A DNA stretch of 64,000 nt from Campylobacter vulpis. Lineage in GTDB: Bacteria; Campylobacterota; Campylobacteria; Campylobacterales; Campylobacteraceae. Both the position numbers and the translations under genes were made by a program. The DNA is taken from the NCBI RefSeq assembly GCF_014217995.1, contig NZ_CP041617.1:1488001-1552000 (forward strand), written 5' to 3'. The notes under the pieces were generated by a model, which saw nothing but the letters and a program-made list of their open reading frames with translations, searched no databases and had not been told where the DNA came from. This document shows, in pieces, positions 58,014-64,000 of this stretch. The stretch's first letter is position 1. Each line of letters opens with the position of its first letter.

Positions 58014-59042
58014 ATGAATTATAAAAACCAAAAATTAACCCACTTTGTTAAAGCGGCAGGTTGAGCAGCGAAGTTAAACCCGTGCGGTCTTAAAACAATT
58101 TTAAACTTTATGCAAACAAGCCCCGCTTTACTCAGCGGTATCGGTAACAATGAAGATGCAAGTGTGTATCAAATCGATGAAAATTTAGCCCTCGTGCAAA
58201 CGCTTGATTTTATCACGCCTGTGGTCGATAGTGCTTATCATTTTGGTGCGATTGCGGCGGCAAATGCCTTAAGCGATGTTTTTGCTATGGGAGCAGAAGT
58301 GATAAACGCCCTAAATATCGTGGGTTTTGATAATAAAAATCACACTTTAGAGCTTTTGGGTGAAATTTTAGCCGGGGCAAATGATAAGGTGCAAGAAGCT
58401 GGCGGTTTAATCGTTGGTGGGCATACTATAGAAAGTGCGGAGCTGTTTTTTGGACTAAGTGTAACAGGCAAAGTGTATCCTAAAAAATTTATCGCTAATA
58501 ACACAGCTCAAATAGGCGATGTTATCATTTTAACCAAGCCTTTAGGTGTGGGGATTTTAAGCACGGCTTTAAAAGGAGGACTTTTAGAAAAAACGCATTT
58601 AAATTCTATGCTTGAAAGTATGCTTACTCTTAATCTAAAGGCGAGTCGCTTGGCTGTGAAATTTGAGGCTAGTGCTATGAGTGATGTAACGGGTTTTGGG
58701 CTTTTAGGACACTTAAAAGAAATGCTTAATCCGCAAATTTCCATACGCATTTTTGAAAATTCTCTGCCTTTATTAAAGGGTGTGAGGGAGTATTTTGAAA
58801 TGGGCTTGATTCCGGCTGGAGCTTATCAAAACTATGAATTTATGAAAAAAAGCTATCCGCATTTGCAAGAAAATACTCTTTTATTTTGTAGTCCTGAAAC
58901 TTCTGGCGGACTCTTAATAGCCCTTGATGAAAAAAATGCCAACGCTTTGCTTAAAGCTCTGCAAGATGAGGGCATAAACGCTGCCATTATCGCTCTTTGT
59001 GAAAGCAAAAAACAAAAAGAACTTGAGCTTATTAAAAACTAA
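58014..59042 (+). CDS. selD: Selenide, water dikinase containing selenocysteine
   Basis: A 342-residue enzyme read through TGA at 58062-58064 (residue 17). The N-terminus is LTHFVKAAG-U-AAKLNP, where other SelD have Cys or Sec in G-(C/U)-x-x-K. Then comes VQTLDFITPVVDSAYHFG for ATP/Mg, NALSDVFAMGAE and VGGHTIESAELFFG. It makes selenophosphate for tRNA-Sec, needed by FdhA and by itself. A plain ORF search starts only at 58110 and loses the catalytic residue. Confidence 0.93.
58074..58093 (+). promoter_or_regulatory. Bacterial SECIS hairpin of selD
   Basis: Ten nt after the TGA, TTAA-ACC pairs with GGT-(C)-TTAA around the loop CGTGC, with one bulged C. Distance and a G-containing loop fit a bSECIS. 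Judged by eye. Confidence 0.6.
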
Positions 59043-59044
59043 AC

Positions 59045-60139
59045 TCACGCCTTTATATCCACACTTTTTGGAGTGTTTTTAGAAAGAATTTTGCTAAATT
59101 CTCCTGTTTTATCATCACTAAATTTAATCCCAAAAAGAAGTTCTAATTCTTCACTTTTACCAAATTTATTTTCTAATAATTTTTTTAAAAGTTCATTTTT
59201 TGCATTGTCATCTTTATAGGTTTCTTTGTTTTGACTTTCGCTTTGTATGGGGGCGAAATTATTTTTTTCAATGGGTTTAATTAATAAATGATTACCCATA
59301 GCCATTTCAAAATCTTTTAAAAATTCATCGTGTCTTTTTTTAAAATCTAAATATTGAGCTTTAAATTCTTCCAAATTTAAATTTTTGCGTAAGAGTTTGT
59401 CAAACTCATCTTTAAAATCTTTAGCTTTATTTACAATAGAATGATCTAAATGAAAATTTATAGCATAAGAAACATAAGTTTGCAATTTGCTTCTTTCCCT
59501 ATCAACTCCCATCCACTCATCAGAAAGTATATTTTTAAAAGAGGATTTTTCTATTTTATTTGGGTCTTTGATTTGATTTTTTTGCATAAAAGCATAAAAT
59601 TCTTTCATTTCTTTTTCATTTATAGCACTATCAAATCCATAAGTTTTACCAAAAAGAGTGCTTTTGCCTTCTTTAAATTTGATTGTATTGATATTTATAA
59701 AAAGACTAAGCAAAACATCGCTTTTGGTAAAATTATCCTTAAGGGAAACATTAAATTTTTTTTCAATTTGTTCCCTATCAAAATTCTCTCCAAATTTATC
59801 AAGGGTTTGCAAATTTTCTTTATAAAAATTACCAAATTCTTTTGCCCAATTGATATAATCATACAAAGCTTCGGTGGTAAGTTCTGCCGTTGTTAAAGTT
59901 TCATTGAGAGCTTTTATAAAATTTGCATTAATTCTATAATCTTTTGGAATTTTAGCTGCTTCATTAAAATCACTTGTAAAAAAACCCTCTTTATCCACGC
60001 CATAGCCTAAAATTTTATCTACCGCTTGAGTTTTATCGCTGGGTAAGTCGGTTGTTCTTATGTTTTTTAAATTAACTCTATCTTGAGAATTTAAATTGGT
60101 AAAATTAACGCTTAAATAGGAATTTGTAAAATTTATCAC
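59045..60139 (-). CDS. Partner protein B of the double-glycine cassette (unknown function)
   Basis: A 364-residue, charged, Asn/Lys-rich protein without a Sec signal or membrane segment. It shares with its paralogue at 60823-61800 an N-terminal block (FFTSDFNEAAKIPKDYRINA, at 54-73) and the last ~60 residues from PIQSESQNKETYKDDNAKNE to SVDIKA; the middle (75-300) differs. It follows secreted protein B by 43 nt and is the last gene of the operon. No family recognised. Being cytoplasmic or secreted by a non-Sec route are both possible. Confidence 0.7.
   Translation of the reverse strand: MINFTNSYLSVNFTNLNSQDRVNLKNIRTTDLPSDKTQAVDKILGYGVDKEGFFTSDFNEAAKIPKDYRINANFIKALNETLTTAELTTEALYDYINWAKEFGNFYKENLQTLDKFGENFDREQIEKKFNVSLKDNFTKSDVLLSLFININTIKFKEGKSTLFGKTYGFDSAINEKEMKEFYAFMQKNQIKDPNKIEKSSFKNILSDEWMGVDRERSKLQTYVSYAINFHLDHSIVNKAKDFKDEFDKLLRKNLNLEEFKAQYLDFKKRHDEFLKDFEMAMGNHLLIKPIEKNNFAPIQSESQNKETYKDDNAKNELLKKLLENKFGKSEELELLFGIKFSDDKTGEFSKILSKNTPKSVDIKA
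59077..59253 (-). repeat. 177-bp direct repeat, copy 1 (3' end of partner gene B)
   Basis: This segment and 60852-61028 read the same base for base by eye. It encodes the conserved C-terminal part of both partner proteins. Flanking sequence diverges abruptly, which points to recent duplication or gene conversion. Confidence 0.9.
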
Positions 60140-60182
60140 TATTTTGTTCCTAATATCCTTTTATAATGTTATTAAAATTAAT

Positions 60183-60803
60183 TTACATAACATTTGCATT
60201 ATATCCTCCCATTGCACTTTCAATTTGAGATTTATATTTTTGAGCCATTTCTTTGATAATCATATTATATTTTAGTAATCTACTAGAAGTTGTAGGATCA
60301 AATTTATAATATTGTCCGTTTGTATCCATTACGCCAACTTGATATGAAAAAAGAACATAGGGTTGTCCCAAATGAGTTCTTTTAATCTGTCTTTTTACTA
60401 TAAATGTAGGAGAAAAAATATAAGATTGATTTGTGATGTCAAGATAATCTATAAGTCTTCTTTCGCTAGGATTTGAGCAACTTACTACATTAAGTCCGCA
60501 TAAACCTTTTTTAGCATTTGGGTCTTTAAAAATATAATTTTTAATATAATCAACCTCTCCCGGATGAAAATTTGCTACAAGATAAAATTCGGAAGTAAGA
60601 TTTAATTTATCTTGATTAAATTTAGTGTTTAATATATAATACCCTCCCCTAACCTCTTTCATCTCATCAAGGCTAAGAATTTTTACTTCTACGCTGTTAT
60701 CACTCACCACACCATTACTTAGCTTAGCAAGAAGATCATTTGCAAAAGCAAAATTTGCTAATAAAGCACTTAAAGCTACAATGCTAAATAGTTTTTGAAA
60801 CAT
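60183..60803 (-). CDS. Secreted double-glycine-leader protein B
   Basis: A 206-residue protein. Residues 1-21 are a Sec signal (MFQKLFSIVALSALLANFAF-A). Residues 22-54 end in LSLDEMKEVRGG, the consensus leader of double-glycine peptides (L at -12, S at -11, M at -7, V at -4, GG at -2/-1). The mature 152 residues contain a C-x6-C pair (CGLNVVSC), a LGQPYVLFSYQVGVMD strand block shared with protein A, and a C-terminal helix ending SAMGG. The C39 peptidase in the operon is the expected processing enzyme. Function of the mature part unknown. Confidence 0.78.
   Translation of the reverse strand: MFQKLFSIVALSALLANFAFANDLLAKLSNGVVSDNSVEVKILSLDEMKEVRGGYYILNTKFNQDKLNLTSEFYLVANFHPGEVDYIKNYIFKDPNAKKGLCGLNVVSCSNPSERRLIDYLDITNQSYIFSPTFIVKRQIKRTHLGQPYVLFSYQVGVMDTNGQYYKFDPTTSSRLLKYNMIIKEMAQKYKSQIESAMGGYNANVM
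60646..60803 (-). repeat. Leader repeat, copy B (158 bp)
   Basis: Encodes residues 1-53 of secreted protein B and differs from 62212-62369 at only about three positions by eye, while the DNA after the GG codons is unrelated in detail. One change gives Glu39 instead of Gly39. Confidence 0.88.
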
Positions 60804-60822
60804 TTTAAACTCCTTTTTATCT

Positions 60823-61800
60823 TCACGCTTTAATATCTACACTCTTTTTAGTTTTAGAAAGAATTTTGCTAAATTCTCCTGTTTTATCATCACTAAATTT
60901 AATCCCAAAAAGAAGTTCTAATTCTTCACTTTTACCAAATTTATTTTCTAATAATTTTTTTAAAAGTTCATTTTTTGCATTGTCATCTTTATAGGTTTCT
61001 TTGTTTTGACTTTCGCTTTGTATGGGGGTGCGAGGTTTTTGCTCCTCTTTAGCCTTAAGATCTTCTCTTGCAATTTGCTCTATGGTTTTATTGCTTGGCT
61101 CTAAATTTGTTGTTAAATTTAGCCATTTTTGTTTAAATTCTTCTATGCTTAAATTGCTACTAAACAAATCGAGTGCTTCCATAAGCTTTTCCATTGAGCC
61201 GTTAGCTATAAAAGAATTATTTTTTATAAAGTCATTTAAATCTTGGATTTGATTTTTATCCATATTTTTATCAAATCCCATTAACTTACCGCCTATATTG
61301 CTTTGTCCCTCAATGAGATAACCACCACCAAATTGATTAAAAACTACATTTGCAAAATTCATAAAAGATTTATCCTTTGAGTTTAAATCTTTCAAATTTA
61401 TGACCACTTTGCTTCCTTTATAAGAATTATTTTCATTTAAAAAATTATTTTCTAAATCTTGTGCATTGTCATAAATTTTTAAAATTTCAAAACTATTTTT
61501 ATCCATTTCAAAACCTAGTGGAAGTTCATTTTTAGAAAATTGCATTAAGTTAGAAAACACTTTGTAAGTGTTTTCAAGTGTTTTAATCAAATTGATAGTG
61601 TCAAAATTTTTATTTTGAGAAAGATTTTTAACTAGTGTTTGCATTTGTGTTGCGTCAATTTTATAATCTTTTGGAATTTTAGCTGCTTCATTAAAATCAT
61701 TTGTAAAAAAGCTCTCTTTATCCATCGCCTGACTTTGATTTGATTTTTGGATAGAATAGCCGTTTTTATAAGGATTATTTATATAAGATGCATTTATCAT
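60823..61800 (-). CDS. Partner protein A of the double-glycine cassette (unknown function)
   Basis: A 325-residue, charged protein, no signal peptide. It shares with partner B the block ESFFTNDFNEAAKIPKDYKI and the C-terminal 60 residues (ending SVDIKA); the middle is different in sequence and length. Its ATG follows AAGGAG and, just upstream, a strong hairpin (61814-61840). It lies between secreted proteins A and B, so each secreted gene is followed by one partner gene. No family recognised. Confidence 0.7.
   Translation of the reverse strand: MINASYINNPYKNGYSIQKSNQSQAMDKESFFTNDFNEAAKIPKDYKIDATQMQTLVKNLSQNKNFDTINLIKTLENTYKVFSNLMQFSKNELPLGFEMDKNSFEILKIYDNAQDLENNFLNENNSYKGSKVVINLKDLNSKDKSFMNFANVVFNQFGGGYLIEGQSNIGGKLMGFDKNMDKNQIQDLNDFIKNNSFIANGSMEKLMEALDLFSSNLSIEEFKQKWLNLTTNLEPSNKTIEQIAREDLKAKEEQKPRTPIQSESQNKETYKDDNAKNELLKKLLENKFGKSEELELLFGIKFSDDKTGEFSKILSKTKKSVDIKA
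60852..61028 (-). repeat. 177-bp direct repeat, copy 2 (3' end of partner gene A)
   Basis: Same 177 bases as 59077-59253, same strand and same position relative to the stop codon. Confidence 0.9.
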
Positions 61801-61813
61801 AAATTTGCTCCTT

Positions 61814-61840
61814 GCCGATTTATCTTGGTTACAAATCGGC
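61814..61840 (-). promoter_or_regulatory. Hairpin in front of partner gene A
   Basis: GCCGATTT and AAATCGGC form a perfect 8-bp stem with an 11-nt loop between the stop of secreted gene A and the AAGGAG of partner gene A. On the minus strand it lacks a following T run, so it is not a normal terminator for this operon; it could stabilise the upstream mRNA end or tune translation of the partner gene. Confidence 0.5.
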
Positions 61841-61856
61841 TTTTTAAAGAGTATCT

Positions 61857-62369
61857 TTATCTTGATAATCCGCCTAAATGGCTATCAAATTGATTTTTGT
61901 ATCTATAACTAAGCTCCCTAACAATTCCATTATTATTTAATACTTGATTGCTTTGTTTATACATTGTCCCCGAAGCTCTATCGAAAACGATGGCAGAGTA
62001 TGTAAGAAAACTATAAGGTTTTCCAAGGCTAGATATAGACCAATTTTTTTGAGCGACAAACCCTATATGATAATTTGTGCTATGAGGCTCTTCATTTGTA
62101 AGAATAGCTTTAAAATCCCTATAATGAGTTCCTGTTATAGTTTGACTTACGGCAAGACTTAAGCAAGAATTTGTCCCACTTAAACAGTTACCGACATATT
62201 GAAACGCACCACCCCTAACCTCTTTCATCTCATCAAGGCTAAGAATTTTTACTCCTACGCTGTTATCACTTACTACACCATTACTTAGCTTAGCAAGAAG
62301 ATCATTTGCAAAAGCAAAATTTGCTAATAAAGCACTTAAAGCTACAATGCTAAATAGTTTTTGAAACAT
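61857..62369 (-). CDS. Secreted double-glycine-leader protein A
   Basis: A 170-residue protein with the same Sec signal and leader as protein B (one residue different), ending at LSLDEMKEVRGG (53-54 are GG). The mature 116 residues have a C-x6-C pair (CLSGTNSC), LGKPYSFLTYSAIVFD aligning with protein B, and a C-terminal helix NGIVRELSYRYKNQFDSHLGG. Mature parts share architecture but little sequence. It has its own sigma70-type promoter within the end of the C39 gene. The ribosome site AAAGAG is weaker than that of B. Confidence 0.78.
   Translation of the reverse strand: MFQKLFSIVALSALLANFAFANDLLAKLSNGVVSDNSVGVKILSLDEMKEVRGGAFQYVGNCLSGTNSCLSLAVSQTITGTHYRDFKAILTNEEPHSTNYHIGFVAQKNWSISSLGKPYSFLTYSAIVFDRASGTMYKQSNQVLNNNGIVRELSYRYKNQFDSHLGGLSR
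62212..62369 (-). repeat. Leader repeat, copy A (158 bp)
   Basis: Encodes the signal and double-glycine leader of secreted protein A; near-identical to 60646-60803. Confidence 0.88.
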
Positions 62370-62404
62370 TTTAAACTCTTTTTATTTAAGATGTATTTAG
62401 ACTT

Positions 62405-62433
62405 ATTCTATCATTTAAAAAAATTGAAGTCAA
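62405..62433 (-). promoter_or_regulatory. Sigma70 promoter of secreted gene A
   Basis: On the minus strand TTGACT (62433-62428), 17 nt, TAGAAT (62410-62405), then 36 nt to the ATG. The same arrangement recurs at 63936-63964 on the + strand. Confidence 0.7.
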
Positions 62434-63007
62434 ATTCGTAATTTATTTTATTTGGCAAATTAAGCTTAAAAGTTTTTAAAGTCTTTTTAGGAACAATCAT
62501 CAAAGCATATCCGCCCTTATCATACCTATCCCAAATGCTATAAAATTCTCTTTTGGAGCTTATATATTCTCCATGACTTGGGTCAAGCACTTGTAAATAA
62601 TTACCTTTATGATTGATAATCACCACAAAATGCGGAAAGCGTGGGTCATCTTCAATCTTCACAAGCATAGGGACATTGACAAGTTTTTCTAAAATTTGCT
62701 TATCGATTTTATATGCTTTACTTTCATAGCCTAGCTTTTCAACCGCTTCATTTAAATCCGCAAAGCTTACCATATCCGTATAAAGCTCTTTTTTGCTCAT
62801 CACTTGCAAAAGCTCTAATTCGCTTAATTTTTTATCATCGATGAGATTAAGCAAGGTAGCTAAAGAAGCCGCTCCGCAAGATTCTTCATAATTTTGCCTT
62901 ATCACCCTTTCGTTTTTAAGCTCTTGATAAGACTTGACTACAAATTCCGCCCACAACGCTAAGGGTATAAAAAATATAATAATAAATTTTTTTAAAACTT
63001 TTTCCAT
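62411..63007 (-). CDS. Free-standing periplasmic C39 (double-glycine) peptidase
   Basis: A 198-residue protein with a Sec signal (about 1-20, KKFIIIFFIPLALWA) and one C39 domain. Gln38 and Cys44 (RQNYEESCGAASLATLLNL), His126 (FPHFVVIINHKGNY) and Asp142 (LDPSHGEY) form the oxyanion/catalytic set. Unlike bacteriocin exporters it is not fused to an ABC transporter; domain and location match FapD of functional-amyloid systems. It overlaps the barrel gene by 16 nt. Expected to cleave the GG leaders encoded downstream. Confidence 0.88.
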   Translation of the reverse strand: MEKVLKKFIIIFFIPLALWAEFVVKSYQELKNERVIRQNYEESCGAASLATLLNLIDDKKLSELELLQVMSKKELYTDMVSFADLNEAVEKLGYESKAYKIDKQILEKLVNVPMLVKIEDDPRFPHFVVIINHKGNYLQVLDPSHGEYISSKREFYSIWDRYDKGGYALMIVPKKTLKTFKLNLPNKINYEFDFNFFK

Positions 63008-63846
63008 AAACTTAAGCCAAATACGCTATCGGGAGCAGCCGAACTACCGCCGAAATTAGCATTAACCGATACAGCGGTATCTGCATTAATGCTATAAGTT
63101 GAACCTAAACTAAAAGTCGGGATAGAACGCACCTCAGAATTTTGATAACCATTAATTTTTTGTTCGGTTTGAAATCTTTGCTCCGCTCCTAAATCTAAGG
63201 TAATTTTAGGACTTAAAACGACAGATAAATCCCCACCTACATAAATGCCGTGTCCATATTCTATTTTAAGGGTTTTAAATTTCCTCGCTTGATTGTATCC
63301 AAAGCCGCTATAAATGCTATATACAACAGGATCACTATATCCTCTTAAACTCACTTGCAAATTTTGGGATTTTAGATAAAAATTTTTAGTATTATTGATA
63401 GCTTTTTCTCTTTGAACGAGTGCTGTTTGAAAGGTGATTTGCGGGATAAAGTCAGCAAAACTTTCCCCCGTATAAATAAATCCTAGCCATAGATTATCAA
63501 ATCCTATGCGATTTTTATGAGAGTATTCATTGGTAAAAAAATTTGTATATTCCTGCCTTGCGTAACTTCCTCCACCTGAAATCAATAGGTCAAATTTAGG
63601 ATGCAAAGTATAAATGAAAGTTTGCGTTAAAAAAACTTGCTTTGTATCGTTCCAAATGGTAGGATCACCCCCTATGCTGATATTAGGATAAAGCAGATAG
63701 GAATTTGCATTACCTGTGCTAAGTAAAGATAAGCTTGTAATGCTTCTTAAACCTATTTGTTTTTTAAACAAACTATCGATATTTAATTCATCGCTAGCAA
63801 AAAGCCAAGCATTTAAAATCGCCAAAATGAAAATCATTTTTCTCAT
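62992..63846 (-). CDS. Small outer-membrane beta-barrel protein, probable secretion pore
   Basis: A 284-residue protein with a Sec signal (MRKMIFILAILNAWLFA) and a mature part of alternating amphipathic strands ending in Phe (VFGLSLWKKF), as for outer-membrane barrels of 10-12 strands. A short N-terminal helix (DELNIDSLFKKQIGLRSI) could sit in the periplasm or plug the pore. First gene of the operon, coupled to the C39 gene. By analogy with FapF it may export the processed proteins; this is inference, not sequence identity. Confidence 0.7.
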   Translation of the reverse strand: MRKMIFILAILNAWLFASDELNIDSLFKKQIGLRSITSLSLLSTGNANSYLLYPNISIGGDPTIWNDTKQVFLTQTFIYTLHPKFDLLISGGGSYARQEYTNFFTNEYSHKNRIGFDNLWLGFIYTGESFADFIPQITFQTALVQREKAINNTKNFYLKSQNLQVSLRGYSDPVVYSIYSGFGYNQARKFKTLKIEYGHGIYVGGDLSVVLSPKITLDLGAEQRFQTEQKINGYQNSEVRSIPTFSLGSTYSINADTAVSVNANFGGSSAAPDSVFGLSLWKKF

Positions 63847-63935
63847 TATTTGTCCTTTTTAAAATATTGCATAAAGGATAATCAAGCAAGGAGTGTTCCA
63901 AATTTTTAAATAATGACATTTTATATCTTATAAAT

Positions 63936-63964
63936 TTGACTTCACTATTTTTAAATGATAAAAT
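63936..63964 (+). promoter_or_regulatory. Promoter of a predicted further secreted-protein gene beyond the window
   Basis: TTGACT (63936-63941), 17 nt, TAAAAT (63959-63964). The 65 bases 63936-64000 match the minus-strand upstream region of secreted gene A (62433-62369) at 58 positions by my count, including AAAGAGTTTAAAA at the end. In gene A the final A of that string is the first base of the ATG, so a + strand gene should begin at base 64000. Confidence 0.75.
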
Positions 63965-64000
63965 AAACCCAAATATATCTTAAATAAAAAGAGTTTAAAA

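Noticed and set aside
62992-63846. The barrel protein as a TolC-type exporter channel for a classical bacteriocin ABC system
   Set aside because: It lacks the long helical hairpins of TolC, and no ABC transporter or membrane-fusion gene is present in the visible part of the locus.

Overview
The window is chromosomal DNA from a low-GC Campylobacter, close to the C. jejuni/C. upsaliensis group. The evidence is the gene content and order: the flgI-flgJ-flgM-flgN-flgK run, a selenocysteine formate dehydrogenase operon, nspC, a TAT multicopper oxidase with moaD/moaE/moeA, a P450-acpS-fliL-phosphomannomutase block, nadD/gapA/pgk/tpiA/fabI, and an orphan hydrogenase small subunit next to feoB/feoA. 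The species cannot be named from the sequence alone.

Layout. 1-2.4 kb: a partial gene, a flavin-binding oxidase-like protein and a DcuC-type dicarboxylate carrier. 2.4-6.7 kb: a decayed restriction-modification cluster fused by a 4-nt overlap to heptose capsule genes (hddC, gmhA, hddA). 6.7-8.9 kb: a long AT-rich graveyard with a glycosyltransferase relic. 8.9-14.9 kb: tRNA-Ser and tRNA-Met, two membrane/unknown genes, then the flagellar P-ring/hook-junction operon with sigma54 and sigma28 promoters. 14.9-20.3 kb: tRNA-Glu and the formate dehydrogenase operon; fdhA is read through an in-frame UGA. 20.5-31.9 kb: nspC, cueO, molybdopterin genes, trxB, an HD protein, queC with the SRP RNA overlapping its 3' end, a hemerythrin, a FapA-domain protein and recO. 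31.9-44.8 kb: tRNA-Val and tRNA-Ala, ribD, capsule export initiation (single-module KpsC, KpsS), a P450, acpS, fliL, a phosphohexomutase, a phase-variable TPR-glycosyltransferase (OFF here), rsfS and nadD. 44.8-52.4 kb: glycolysis, fabI, the hydA2-like gene and feoBA. 52.5-52.9 kb: a five-tRNA cluster. 53.1-55.9 kb: a lipidated subtilase autotransporter with a 14-G tract, ON here. 55.9-59.0 kb: fdhD, modE-like, yedF and a selenocysteine-containing selD, which serve the formate dehydrogenase at 15-20 kb.

The most interesting part is 59.0-64.0 kb. A minus-strand operon encodes a small outer-membrane barrel, a free-standing periplasmic C39 peptidase, and two tandem copies of a two-gene cassette. 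The first gene of each cassette is a secreted protein with a Sec signal peptide followed by a textbook double-glycine leader. The second is a 325-364 residue protein of unknown function. The leaders of the two secreted proteins are almost identical while their mature parts differ; the partner proteins share a 177-bp identical 3' segment. The last 65 bases of the window repeat the promoter and leader of the first secreted-protein gene on the opposite strand, predicting a third copy starting at the window edge. The logic (Sec export, periplasmic double-glycine cleavage, outer-membrane barrel) resembles the Pseudomonas Fap and Acinetobacter Fil systems in architecture, but the cargo is unlike either as far as I can tell.
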